Assembly (NCBI GenBank): GCA_038230515.1
Contig: JBBRND010000009.1
Location: 62,001 to 126,000, forward strand
DNA: 64,000 bases
Direction of reading: 5' to 3'
Origin: JAPLDB01 sp038230515
GTDB taxonomy: Bacteria > Bacteroidota > Bacteroidia > AKYH767-A > 2013-40CM-41-45
This document shows positions 9,901-18,244 of the stretch, piece by piece. The translations under genes were made by a program, and so were the position numbers. Each line of letters starts with the position of its first letter. Position 1 is the first letter of the stretch. Under the pieces are notes generated by a model, which was not told where the DNA came from, did no database searches, and saw only the letters and a program-made list of their open reading frames with translations.

Positions 9901-10067
9901 ACAGTTCCAACAATTGGTGTATAGACAGAAGTAGAAGATGCGAAAGAGTACAACGACACTTGCGCTGAGGCAGAATTTGAAACAGCAGCACCTGTGCTAA
10001 GGAGCAGACAAAATTTTAGAAGCAAATGCCTGCATGCATTTTGATTTTCGGAAAAATAGTTTTTCAT
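6930..10067 (-). CDS. Large T9SS-secreted kelch / galactose-oxidase-like protein
   Basis: 1,045 residues. A signal peptide (about residues 1-36, ending SASAQ) is followed by a beta-rich domain with the TNGYITLGG motif and the DCDHWNLGG region (lectin-like sandwich). A seven-bladed-propeller region has repeated GGTD/GGEYG, LPDGKLL, LLLPNGNVFFLG and LLPDGNVLYSN strands, followed by a DUF1929-like Ig domain (GDDWQMATNYPLVRL) as in galactose oxidase and glyoxal oxidase. The C terminus carries a type A sorting domain (SLYPNPADKN ... GKGIYMVAL ... KARLVVE). The copper ligands of true galactose oxidases could not be placed with confidence, so enzymatic activity is unproven. The likely location is the cell surface or medium. 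Confidence 0.8.
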   Translation of the reverse strand: MKNYFSENQNACRHLLLKFCLLLSTGAAVSNSASAQVSLYSFASSTSVYTPIVGTVLFTGTWDDLNSGLLTIPFAFTYNNIQYTTVDVTTNGYITLGGLTGAGYCGLQGSPFNSIAGYATDLVGNAGSTISYATRGVTPNRQFVVQWTDCDHWNLGGADSWTFQIILNENDNSIQVVWGNSTDATSMGPSNCQDNPNDAGDVGLLGASGSDFNIRSVTNGTNTWTASALGTLLSDVCEMSSTNIPPLGLTYTWTPVPPTPMIFISGTTSFVNNMQGVGRNSTTQLLKVQVETFGSLLPFNVTGLALSTNGCTDAATDIVNAKVYFTGTSNSFSNATQFGSTINNPNGTYSVNGSATLLFGINYFWIAYTVAGNAILNDSLRGCCTQITGSGTMGVRTPSVTCPNGYQIVTELGFWTPVTSLAPDQNAGVMILLSDGTVMAKTDLGGTDGIGTTWDKLTPDIHGSYANGTWSQLTPMFDSRLYFSTQVLQDARVYVAGGEYGTGGSLGEIYDPLTNTWTVTPPQGQRISDANSEILPDGKLLQALVNQAGPVLCDIYDPVTNTYVGGPSCLGSHNESSWVKLPDQSVLMVNMPDTTSARYIPSLNQWIPDGNVPVRLYDDFGSETGAGLLLPNGNVFFLGATGHTAYYAPSGNTTPGVWTAGPDIPGNYGTPDAPAAIMVNGKILCSVAPAPVDGSSIFVTPTVFFEFNYLSNSFTPISAPDGSPSLPIACYQTNMLLLPDGNVLYSNQQDSAIGRQYYTYTPSGAPLASAKPTISSVIQITCNSFTITGTLFNGITEGAAYGDDWQMATNYPLVRLRAGGNIYYCRTSNWNRTDVMTGSLADTANFTLPIALPGGDYWLVVVVNGVASDSVLFHPPALPVVSFTGLMDSVCTVSAPSTLTGTPAGGTFSGAGIAGNVFNPSLAPLGNSIITYSYTDSVGCSNASQHIVNVSICTTIDETANAKNGFSLYPNPADKNVTLSFTTHDAGYYVMQLRDITGRILLEENDKAISGKNFISIKLDGIGKGIYMVALHLEDKEFKARLVVE

Positions 10068-10166
10068 TTTGGAGTTGGAATTAGTTGATAATAATAACGG
10101 GACAATAGTAGAGAAATAAAATAAACTGAAGAGAAGAAGATAACATTCACTGAATGTTTAAGATTG

Positions 10167-11849
10167 TTACTGCTTCACAAATTTTTTCACCGCACATCCT
10201 TTCGAAGTAATAACCTGAACAGAATAAACACCGTGTTCAAAATCTGCAACATCAAGCACAATGCTGTTATGAAAACTTAGTTGCTGAATTATTTTCCCCT
10301 GCATATCATGAATCACTGCCGTTGCATCCATCCTATTTCCTTCCTGCGGAAACGAAATTGTAATTGACGAAGCAGCAGGATCGGGGAAAACAGAAAACGT
10401 GAAATCATTTTTCACTTCTTCTATTCCGATGAGTGAAGATTGAATTTTATAAAATTCTATTCCGAGAAGAGAATCGTAAGTTGCCGGATAAAACATAATT
10501 CCGATGGACACACACGGCTCTGTGTAATGATCTCTGTCATTATCTGTGCATGCATTTGCTCTGTATGTAGAAGGAAGAACCTGTTCTGTAACTCCAGTGG
10601 AATCGTTGTAGCGGCACAATTGATACCCATCCGCCAGATTTTGTACAGCAATAAAATAAAGTTGATTGCTGTACACAATAAGATTTCTCGGATAACTTGA
10701 AGTAAGTCCGTGAAGAATATCTTTTACAAGATTTGTACCTGATGCTGTGCCATCTGAAGTCCATAGTTCTGCGCCATGTGTTTGATCGGCCGCACTGAAA
10801 TATAAATTGCTTCCATACTGAACCAGGAACACAGGAGATGAACTGGCAGTTCCCGGATTAATGTCTTTCACCAGATGCGTACCTGCGGTAGTGCCGTCAG
10901 AAGTCCAGAGTTCTTTTCCGTTGGTACTGTCTGATGCGGAAAAGAACATGGCGTTTTTGTAAACTAAAATACCGGAAGGATAACCCGAACCGGAACCGGA
11001 ATAAAGATCAATTACTAATTGTGTGCCCGCTGTGGTTCCATCGGTACTCCAGAGTTCATATCCATGCACTCCATCGTTTGCGCTGAAATATAATTTGCCG
11101 GTGTACTCACACCACTGCCCGTAAGAAAATCCATCACTCGTTCCGGGAAAAATATCTTTTACCATTTGTGTTCCGGCAGCAGTTCCATCGGTGCTCCATA
11201 GTTCATATCCGTGCACACTATCTTTTGCAGAGAAATAAAGTTTGCCGTTAAACACAACGTATCCGGAAGAGAAGCCAAAAGCAGTGCCCGGATTAATGTC
11301 GGACAAGAGTGTTGTTCCCGTATCAGTTCCATCAGTACTCCACAATTCAAAACCATGAGTTGCATCAACGGCACTGAAAAATAATCTGTTGTTGAACACC
11401 ACAAAGTTATTTACTCCGCTTCCATTTATTCCGGAATAAATATCTTTTACAAGAACTGTTCCTGCGCTGGTGCCATCTGTTGTCCAGAGTTCCTGCCCGT
11501 GAGTGGGATCATAAGCGGAGAAATAAATTTTTCCGTTATAGACAATGCGCCCTCTCGGAAATGCGGAACCACTGCCTGCCCACACATCTGCAACAATTTG
11601 AGTTCCGGCATCGGTGCCGTCTGTACTCCAAAGTTCAGTTCCTGATACTCCATCATTGGCGCTGAAGTATGCCCTGCCATTGTACTCAGTCATTACTCCA
11701 TCGTAAAGATCAATGCCGGCACCGGAGGTGTTAATGTCTTTAAGCAATTGCGGTAACTGAGCATCTACAGATGGGAGTGCAAAGGCAATAAGTGCGAAAG
11801 CAAGTATGCTTTTAATCATGGACAGAAAACTTAAAAAATAATTTCTCAA
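10167..11849 (-). CDS. T9SS-secreted ELWxTDGT-repeat protein
   Basis: 560 residues with a signal peptide (ending SVDAQ near residue 31). Seven copies of a roughly 48-residue repeat follow. Each holds a YFSAxDxxHGxELW(S/T)(T/S)DGT core followed by AGTxLVKDIxPG. Such repeats build beta-propellers. A C-terminal sorting domain (FSVFPDPAASS ... HGVYSVQV ... KKFVKQ) marks it as type IX cargo. No catalytic residues are evident; adhesion or surface display is a guess. It lies in line with the neighbouring secreted genes at 6930 and 12053 but about 100 and 200 bases from them, so it may be transcribed separately. Confidence 0.8.
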   Translation of the reverse strand: MRNYFLSFLSMIKSILAFALIAFALPSVDAQLPQLLKDINTSGAGIDLYDGVMTEYNGRAYFSANDGVSGTELWSTDGTDAGTQIVADVWAGSGSAFPRGRIVYNGKIYFSAYDPTHGQELWTTDGTSAGTVLVKDIYSGINGSGVNNFVVFNNRLFFSAVDATHGFELWSTDGTDTGTTLLSDINPGTAFGFSSGYVVFNGKLYFSAKDSVHGYELWSTDGTAAGTQMVKDIFPGTSDGFSYGQWCEYTGKLYFSANDGVHGYELWSTDGTTAGTQLVIDLYSGSGSGYPSGILVYKNAMFFSASDSTNGKELWTSDGTTAGTHLVKDINPGTASSSPVFLVQYGSNLYFSAADQTHGAELWTSDGTASGTNLVKDILHGLTSSYPRNLIVYSNQLYFIAVQNLADGYQLCRYNDSTGVTEQVLPSTYRANACTDNDRDHYTEPCVSIGIMFYPATYDSLLGIEFYKIQSSLIGIEEVKNDFTFSVFPDPAASSITISFPQEGNRMDATAVIHDMQGKIIQQLSFHNSIVLDVADFEHGVYSVQVITSKGCAVKKFVKQ

Positions 11850-11981
11850 GGATTGAAATTCAAAGATAGAAAATTTTTCTGAAGGAGATCAGAATGATTC
11901 ATCACACTTCTTCTGCAATCAACTGGGGTGAGTAGTTCCTAAATTTTTTCATTCGAAAAGCAGTAAAAGCATTGCCAGAAT

Positions 11982-12015
11982 AAAAAAAATCCCTGTCGCA
12001 ATTGCGGCAGAGATT
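11982..12015 (-). terminator. Intrinsic terminator of the 12053-13456 gene
   Basis: On the minus strand a 12-bp stem (AATCTCTGCCGC paired with GCGACAGGGATT, one mismatch and one G-T pair) closes a 4-base AATT loop and is followed by a run of T. It lies about 40 bases past the stop codon of the gene it would terminate. Confidence 0.75.
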
Positions 12016-12052
12016 CTTTTTGTTGTGTTTCGTTTAAATAAAACTGAACCGG

Positions 12053-13456
12053 TTATTCTTTTACAATTTTTTTCACATCACCGTTTTTTCCTTTCGCAAA
12101 AAATACAGCGGGGTAATGAGAAATATCCAGTGTGTTTCTACTGAAAGAAGAAATGGTTAGTGTAGAAAGTTCTTTTCCCAACACATCGGTGAACTGAATA
12201 ACATCGGCTTTGTCGGTACCTGTTATGTTGAGATAATTTGTGGCAGGATTAGGACCAATTGTTACTCCCTTTTTTCCACTAAGGGCCAGAATACCCAATG
12301 GAGAAAGTTGAGGTGTTTCGATGATTTCGCAATCAGGAGAAGAACCTGTTGTGGAAGCGCTAAAATCAGACAACTTGGTAAATGTGCCATTTGTAATATC
12401 ATAGCTGAAAGCAACTCCCGCGCTGCTGGTTCCTCCGCCTGAAGTTGTTCCGTATAATTTTCCGTTGCTTGCCTGAGTTACTCCCCGTCTTGGTGAAGAT
12501 CCGTTCGTGCCGTTGAAGTCAAACAGATCACTGTAACTGCTTGTTGCAATATCGAAGCTGAATAAAACGCCTTCCGAATTAGTCCCCCCGGAATATGTCA
12601 TTCCATAAATTGTTCCATTGGTTGCCTGTATCAAACTTCCGTTTGGAGTGCTTCCATGAGTTCCATCAAAATCATACAGATCAGTGTAAACACCGGAGCT
12701 GAGATCAAAACTAAACAATACTCCATTTCCGATAGCACCGCCTTGTTGAGTAGTGCCATATATTTTTGAGTCTGATGCCTGCATTAATTTCCCAAAAGTT
12801 GGATGTCCACCCGATACATTATCAAAAATATAAAGTTTGGTATAGAGAGATGCATTCGGATCAAAACTAAAAAGCACTCCTGCGTTATTTGCTCCGCCTG
12901 ATTGAGCCATGCCGTATAGTTTTCCATCCAGTAACTGGATTAAACTTCCATAAGGATTTGAGCCATTGGCAGGATTGAAATCAAAAATGTCAGTATAAAC
13001 GTCTGTAGTAGGATCAATTTTGAAAATAACTCCTCCCCCATTCGCACCGCCTGCTCCGCATAAACCATACAGTGTACCATCTTCTGCTTTCAACAATCCG
13101 CTCTTGGCTTCCCATCCCAATTGAGTGAATTGAAACAAGTCATGAATGTCTGTAAATGTGCCGGTGGAAGGTTCGAAAGAATAAACCACGCAGCTATCAC
13201 CATAACCACCAAGCTCAGTAACTCCATACAGCTTGCCGTTATTTGCAAGCACGGGACTTCCGTTTGGCATTGCTCCCAAAGCATTTACTAATGAATACTC
13301 AGTGTGGAAATTATTTCCATTGGCATCAGCCGAGAAAATAGTCCCCTGACCTGATGCGCCTCCACTGGCGCATGTTCCCCAAAGTTGAGTTTGTGCTGTT
13401 GCGCTCCATACACAAAATGTGCAGAGCAGAATTAAAGTAGAAAATTTTGATTTCAT
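12053..13456 (-). CDS. T9SS-secreted GGxxxxGVLFSFD tandem-repeat protein
   Basis: 467 residues when started at the ATG at 13456, which gives a good signal peptide (MKSKFSTLILLCTFCVW ... ATAQ). The frame extends 22 codons further up, without signal-like sequence. The body has about seven repeats of roughly 52 residues of the kind described for GloVer-type anchor proteins: LYGxTxxGGxxxxGVLFSFDxxTxxYTDLxDFxGxxGxxPxGSLxQAxNGK. A degenerate C-terminal sorting domain (IGPNPATNYLNITG ... VKKIVKE) ends the protein. It is probably a surface beta-propeller; the ligand is unknown. Confidence 0.78.
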   Translation of the reverse strand: MKSKFSTLILLCTFCVWSATAQTQLWGTCASGGASGQGTIFSADANGNNFHTEYSLVNALGAMPNGSPVLANNGKLYGVTELGGYGDSCVVYSFEPSTGTFTDIHDLFQFTQLGWEAKSGLLKAEDGTLYGLCGAGGANGGGVIFKIDPTTDVYTDIFDFNPANGSNPYGSLIQLLDGKLYGMAQSGGANNAGVLFSFDPNASLYTKLYIFDNVSGGHPTFGKLMQASDSKIYGTTQQGGAIGNGVLFSFDLSSGVYTDLYDFDGTHGSTPNGSLIQATNGTIYGMTYSGGTNSEGVLFSFDIATSSYSDLFDFNGTNGSSPRRGVTQASNGKLYGTTSGGGTSSAGVAFSYDITNGTFTKLSDFSASTTGSSPDCEIIETPQLSPLGILALSGKKGVTIGPNPATNYLNITGTDKADVIQFTDVLGKELSTLTISSFSRNTLDISHYPAVFFAKGKNGDVKKIVKE

Positions 13457-13588
13457 TTTATTGGATTTAGTTAGTTTAAAAAATTGCTGGGGTAATATTA
13501 CCGATAAAATTTTAACCTCCAAACTTTTTTAAAAAAAAATTTCTTGAGTAAGAAGCTGTTTAAAATTCATAAAAAATATTTACAGGTA

Positions 13589-13680
13589 AGAAATTCTGCT
13601 CGGCACACCCCATCCCCTAAAGGGGACTTGCGCGCAGCTTTCCTCTTTGGGGGATGGGGTGTGCGAAGGCAGAAATTCCA
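13589..13680. repeat. Intergenic inverted-repeat element
   Basis: Two arms of about 33 bp, close to inverted copies of each other, both contain GCACACCCCATCCCC and, further out, an AATTCTGC-like segment. They enclose a short inner palindrome (CCCCTAAAGGGG) and a GCGCGC spacer. It sits between divergent secreted-protein genes. The sequence is far more GC-rich than its surroundings and has the look of the palindromic repeats scattered through many Bacteroidota genomes. No open frame. Confidence 0.7.
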
Positions 13681-13821
13681 CATAGCATATTTTACAAATT
13701 AAATTTAAACAGTGTCTAAGATTGCCTAACGAAATTGATCGACTTCTTCTCAAGTATTCTTTTTATACTACTTTTGATTTGTCATTTTGCTTCATCAACA
13801 AAAATATAAACAGGAATTGCC

Positions 13822-16005
13822 ATGAGAAAAAAAATACTATCGGTACTGGTTTTAACTGCATTATTCGTAAGTGCATCTCTGGTGTTAAGCGCCCAGTGTC
13901 CTACAATAGCCATTGTTGCTACAGCAACACCTTCTGTTTTTTGTTCGGGAACCGGCTCTCAGTTATCTGCTGTAGCGCAGCTTCAGGGAGGAGGTTATGT
14001 GGTAACTCAAATTCCCTTTGCTCCTGTGGCAGGGGCGGGAACTTCTGTTATTTTAGGAGATGATCAGTTGAGCGCAATGTTTCCCATTGGATTTAATTTT
14101 CTTTTTTTCGGAGCCATTTACAACCAGTTTAATATTTGCTCAAATGGTTTTATTTCTTTCAGTGCACTTAACTCCGCTATGTTAACTCCGCTGGCTATGC
14201 CAAACACTTCAAGTCCAAATAATATTATTGCCGGATCATGGGAAGATCTTTATCCTCCCGGTGGAGGCAGTATTGATTACTTCACGACAGGAACAGCCCC
14301 TTACAGAAAATTAATTGTAAATATAATTAATGTACCTCATTATCCTGCGGGAAATCCTGTGACAATGCAGTATATTTTATATGAGACATCCAATGAAATA
14401 GATATTCATATAACTTCAAGTCAGAATACGACACCAGTTGGAGAAGGAATTGAAAATGCAACGGGGACTCTTGGAGCGGCTGTGCCGGGAAGGAACGCAA
14501 TAGTGTGGTCGGCTACAAATGATGCGTGGCGCTTTTCACCGGGCGATACTGTTTTAACTTATTCATGGAGTCCTTCTGCAGGACTATCGGATACGGCAAT
14601 CTTTAATCCTGTTGCTACTCCGACAGCCAGCACTCAGTATATTGTTACTGCTACAGATACGAATGGCTGCACCGGATCGGACACGATTGATCTTCTCGTA
14701 GTGAATCCTTCTGTTACAATTACCTCAACTCCCGATACCATTTGTGCAGGTGATAACACTCAGTTAAGTGCTTCTGTAATTATTGCAAGCACTAATAATT
14801 ACAGAGTTGATTCCATTCCCTTCGCACCTATTGCAGGTTCAGGTACTAATGTAACTCTTGGTGATGATGAAGTGAGCGGCATGATGCCAATCGGATTTCT
14901 TTTTAGTTTTTATGGAAACTACTACACTGAATTCAACATCAGTTCAAATGGGTTTATTACGTTTGATAATGCAGCGAGCACAAATAATTACCAGGGATGC
15001 TGTGCCGGGCAATTGCTGCCGAATGCTGCCCATCCGAATAACCTGATTGCTGCAGCATGGGAAGATTATAATCCGCAAGCGGGAGGAACTATTCAATATT
15101 TCAACACCGGAATATTTCCAAATGAAAAATTAATTGTTCAGTTTACAAACATATCTCATGCTCCGGCAAGGGACTCGGTAACTTTTCAGATTGTTCTCTG
15201 CGAGACGACAAATTTTATTGAAATCCATACTACTTCAATGCCGGGTAATCCGCATGGTTATTGGTATGCTCATACTGAAGGAATTGAAGATGCTGCAGGA
15301 CTAAATGCGATTACCGTTCCGGGAAGAAACAGCAACAATACCTGGACTGCAACAAATGAGGCATGGCGATTTGCACCTACAAGCACGGTTACTTATGCCT
15401 GGTCGCCATCTATCTCGCTTTCAGATTCCGGTATCTATAATCCTGTTGCAACTCCGGCAACAACTACAACTTATACTCTTACTGCTACCGATTCAAGCGG
15501 GTGTGCAGGAATTGCAATCGTTACCATTGCTGTGAATCCATTGCCGACACCTCCGGTAATTACTTTTGCGGCAAGCCAGCTTCATTCAGATTATGCAACG
15601 GGCAATCAATGGTTTTTAAACGGAGTGCTTATTGCCGGTGCGGTTTTTCAGGATTATACTCCTCTTCAAATCGGGGATTACACAGTTACTTTTACGGATG
15701 CGAACGGATGCAGTGCTACTTCGTCTCCATATACGGTAACAACAATTGGCATCAATGAAATTATTAAAGCGGATAATTTTTCTGTTTACCCGAATCCTGT
15801 TGCTGATAAATTTCTGACTATAAGCACTGATAAAACCGGAGTGTTTGAATTTATTTTATCTGACATTACTTCAAGAACCTTGATGCAGTTTAGCTTTTCA
15901 AACGCTGCAATTGTAAATACTGAGTTGCTTGCAAAAGGAATTTATATTTACGAAATAAAAAACAAAAGCGGGGTGGTGAAAAAAGGGAAAGTGGAAAAGG
16001 ATTGA
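13822..16005 (+). CDS. T9SS-secreted protein with two nidogen-like/PKD-like units
   Basis: 727 residues. A signal peptide (ending VLSAQ near residue 24) is followed by an internal duplication of about 250 residues. Each half has the sequence IPFAPxAGxGTxVxLGDDxxSxMxPIGFxFxFxGxxYxxFNIxSNGFIxF, then an AWEDYNPxxGGxIxYFxTG segment and a GIExAxG ... WRFxPxxTVxYxWSPxxxLSD segment. A short PKD-like linker and a C-terminal sorting domain (FSVYPNPVADK ... AKGIYIYEI ... KKGKVEKD) end the protein. The last 27 bases of the gene are part of a 29-bp direct repeat found again at 18176. Confidence 0.8.
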   Translation: MRKKILSVLVLTALFVSASLVLSAQCPTIAIVATATPSVFCSGTGSQLSAVAQLQGGGYVVTQIPFAPVAGAGTSVILGDDQLSAMFPIGFNFLFFGAIYNQFNICSNGFISFSALNSAMLTPLAMPNTSSPNNIIAGSWEDLYPPGGGSIDYFTTGTAPYRKLIVNIINVPHYPAGNPVTMQYILYETSNEIDIHITSSQNTTPVGEGIENATGTLGAAVPGRNAIVWSATNDAWRFSPGDTVLTYSWSPSAGLSDTAIFNPVATPTASTQYIVTATDTNGCTGSDTIDLLVVNPSVTITSTPDTICAGDNTQLSASVIIASTNNYRVDSIPFAPIAGSGTNVTLGDDEVSGMMPIGFLFSFYGNYYTEFNISSNGFITFDNAASTNNYQGCCAGQLLPNAAHPNNLIAAAWEDYNPQAGGTIQYFNTGIFPNEKLIVQFTNISHAPARDSVTFQIVLCETTNFIEIHTTSMPGNPHGYWYAHTEGIEDAAGLNAITVPGRNSNNTWTATNEAWRFAPTSTVTYAWSPSISLSDSGIYNPVATPATTTTYTLTATDSSGCAGIAIVTIAVNPLPTPPVITFAASQLHSDYATGNQWFLNGVLIAGAVFQDYTPLQIGDYTVTFTDANGCSATSSPYTVTTIGINEIIKADNFSVYPNPVADKFLTISTDKTGVFEFILSDITSRTLMQFSFSNAAIVNTELLAKGIYIYEIKNKSGVVKKGKVEKD

Positions 16006-16007
16006 TC
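15979..16007 (+). repeat. Left copy of a 29-bp exact direct repeat
   Basis: The sequence starting AAAAAAGGGAAAGTGG and ending GGATTGATC covers the last codons and stop of the 727-residue secreted protein. It recurs exactly at 18176-18204. The two copies bracket a segment of about 2.2 kb containing the membrane-protein gene at 16242. Confidence 0.9.
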
Positions 16008-16241
16008 AGTCATTAATTAATTTCTCAGAATTATGTATTTGCTTCTGAAAACAGTTGCAATTGATGCAATGTTGAATATCAAATAAGAACTATTGAATGC
16101 AGAAGTTTTGAAGCGTAATCCAGAAAAGGGTTATGAGCCAACTGCATATAAATGCTTTTGCACAGGCCGCATGGATTCGTTATGCCACCCAAGCTAAGAA
16201 ATTAGTTGTTCAATAATTGAATATATAACTTGATTTTTTTC

Positions 16242-18044
16242 ATGACTGAAAAGAAAGTTTTCCCAGCTAATCGCGCGATATTGGTTTTTGGCTTATTGTT
16301 TCTCGGAGCGCACTTGTTTTTTTCAGGATTTTATTTCAAGGAGAGAATGCTTCAGGAAGATTCTCCATTCTATATTGTTAAAATGGTTCAGCATGGAAAA
16401 CTTCTTTGCGAACATTTTCGGTATAGTGTATTTCTCTTTCAATGGATACCTCTGCTTGCATTAAAGATAAACGTTTCATTGGGATCGGTAACACTCATTT
16501 ATTCACTTGCGTTCGACTTTTTTTTATTAGGGCTCTTTCTTTATACTTTTTATTTTTTGAAAAACCAAACCGGGTCTCTCATGCTTTTGTTTTTTATAGG
16601 TCTTGCATTAGGAAGGGATTTTTTTCTCCCGATTTCCGAATATTCCTTTGGAGTAATTTCATCTCTGCCTTTAATCGGGGTAGCATTTAGAAATTCCATT
16701 AAGAAAGATAAAGCAAAATTAATATATGCTTCAGTTATTATTATTATTAGCTCGAATTTTCATCCCATATCACTGTTAGCTGCTGGGTTTATCATCGGGT
16801 ATGAATTTCTAAGCGCAGAAAAACAATTTCGCAAGCATTGGGCAATTTTGGCTTTGATAGCAGCTATTGTTTTTATCCTTCGCCATTATCTTGTTCCACT
16901 AGATGAGTACGAAAAAAATAAAATGGGCTCCTACTCCGAAGCATTGCATTATTTCCTTGCTCCCGGTCTAATTGCAAGTACAAAGGCAATTATAGTATAT
17001 TTTATTAATTATTTTCCTGAATTGATTTGCCTTTTCTTTTTGTCTTTAATAGTATTAATAGCAAGTCGAAAATGGATTCTGCTTGCTGCTACCTGCGCAT
17101 TTGTTTATTTCATTCTTATTTTCTTCAGCATTGTAAAAGGTGCTGATGAAAAAATATTTTGGGTTGCAGAATACTTTATTCTCTTAGGAATACCGATTCT
17201 GTTACCTCTCTCGTATGCGCTAATCAAATTAAAGTTAAACAATATATTCATTCCAATTGCATTAGTTCTAAGCAGCTTGATTTGCTTCTTCCGGATTCAT
17301 CAAAATGCACCCTATTTTAAAAGTAAAATAAGTTATATTGAAAGACTAATCAGTAACGGTTCCTCCTTACCTGAAAAACGCTATATTGTAGATTATAAAA
17401 ATATCCCCCGAGAATATATGGCTAATACGTGGCCTATTACGTTTCAAACCCTACTGCTTTCTTCTTTTCAAAGCTCTAACAACTCACAATCCTTTATTGC
17501 TACTAATAATATTAACTCATTTGATTCTTTAATTCCGGATCCTACTTATTTTCTTGGACCTGAGTGGGGAATTGATATGTTTGATTATCCCGATAATAGA
17601 ATAAAAAAGAAATATTTCAATCTTCCGGAAAAAGGATATAGAAAACTTACTACATCTCAGCAGAATTTTTTAGCCGATAGTAGTTTATTTAATGCTTCCA
17701 AAATTAAAATTGTTCCTTTGGGCACTAGATTATCTTTAATAAACGATTCGTTAGCGTACATAACAGTTAAAATTATTAATACAACAGGAATAAAAATTCC
17801 CTCCATCCCCGAAGGAAATCATGCAATGTTCCTTTCTTATCATATCTATGATTTATCGGGCAAGTTGATTTCCTGGGACAATTTACGATCTCCATTTGAA
17901 ACAGACATTTATGGTGTCTCAATATGTGCGTTAAATATTAAATTCAATGATTTAAGAAATAAAGAATTCTATATGATTGCGGACATTGTTTCTGAAAATC
18001 AGCGATGGTGGGGAATTGATTCGAAAATAACAATCACGGAATAA
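16242..18044 (+). CDS. Polytopic membrane protein of unknown function
   Basis: 600 residues from the ATG at 16242 (a TTG 12 bases upstream is possible). There are about ten transmembrane helices over residues 10-350, followed by a soluble C-terminal domain of about 250 residues likely on the outer face of the membrane. The layout resembles GT-C type glycosyltransferase or O-antigen-ligase-like proteins, but I see no diagnostic DxD motif beyond an early LQEDSPFYIV. I therefore do not assign activity. The codons are richer in A and T than in the neighbouring secreted genes. The segment is flanked by the 29-bp direct repeat, which suggests it was acquired or moved as a unit. Confidence 0.65.
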   Translation: MTEKKVFPANRAILVFGLLFLGAHLFFSGFYFKERMLQEDSPFYIVKMVQHGKLLCEHFRYSVFLFQWIPLLALKINVSLGSVTLIYSLAFDFFLLGLFLYTFYFLKNQTGSLMLLFFIGLALGRDFFLPISEYSFGVISSLPLIGVAFRNSIKKDKAKLIYASVIIIISSNFHPISLLAAGFIIGYEFLSAEKQFRKHWAILALIAAIVFILRHYLVPLDEYEKNKMGSYSEALHYFLAPGLIASTKAIIVYFINYFPELICLFFLSLIVLIASRKWILLAATCAFVYFILIFFSIVKGADEKIFWVAEYFILLGIPILLPLSYALIKLKLNNIFIPIALVLSSLICFFRIHQNAPYFKSKISYIERLISNGSSLPEKRYIVDYKNIPREYMANTWPITFQTLLLSSFQSSNNSQSFIATNNINSFDSLIPDPTYFLGPEWGIDMFDYPDNRIKKKYFNLPEKGYRKLTTSQQNFLADSSLFNASKIKIVPLGTRLSLINDSLAYITVKIINTTGIKIPSIPEGNHAMFLSYHIYDLSGKLISWDNLRSPFETDIYGVSICALNIKFNDLRNKEFYMIADIVSENQRWWGIDSKITITE

Positions 18045-18087
18045 TATGACTTCGCTTTTCCGATGGTGTCTGGTCTTACCGCGGAAG

Positions 18088-18170
18088 GTTGTGTGCAGGA
18101 TTGACCTAACACTTAGGTAATCCTAAGCGGCAGGTGAGCAGCTCACGAAGCCAACACACAACACCTGCCG
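18088..18170. other. Highly structured intergenic element
   Basis: An 8-bp outer stem (GTTGTGTG at 18088-18095 with CACACAAC at 18155-18162) encloses one hairpin (AGGATTGACCT / AGGTAATCCT, one bulge) and a perfect GTGAGC/AGCTCAC-type palindrome. A competing 9-bp stem (CGGCAGGTG at 18128-18136 with CACCTGCCG at 18162-18170) could form instead. The shape could be a mobile repeat, a recombination site or a small structured RNA; nothing known was recognised. It lies just before the right copy of the 29-bp repeat. Confidence 0.5.
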
Positions 18171-18175
18171 GAACA

Positions 18176-18204
18176 AAAAAAGGGAAAGTGGAAAAGGATT
18201 GATC
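18176..18204 (+). repeat. Right copy of the 29-bp direct repeat
   Basis: Identical to 15979-16007, but here it is not part of a gene; it is a detached copy of the end of the 727-residue secreted-protein gene including its TGA stop. It follows the structured element and lies about 40 bases before the stop of the minus-strand SDR gene. Confidence 0.9.
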
Positions 18205-18244
18205 GCAGATTATTTTTATTCAGAACATTCTTTCCGGTTGTTTT

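Noticed and set aside
18088..18170. Integron attC site or tRNA-like gene
   Set aside because: The outer stem has GTT on the 5' side and AAC on the 3' side, with no RYYYAAC ... GTTRRRY pair; there is no integron integrase, and the arms do not fit a tRNA cloverleaf.
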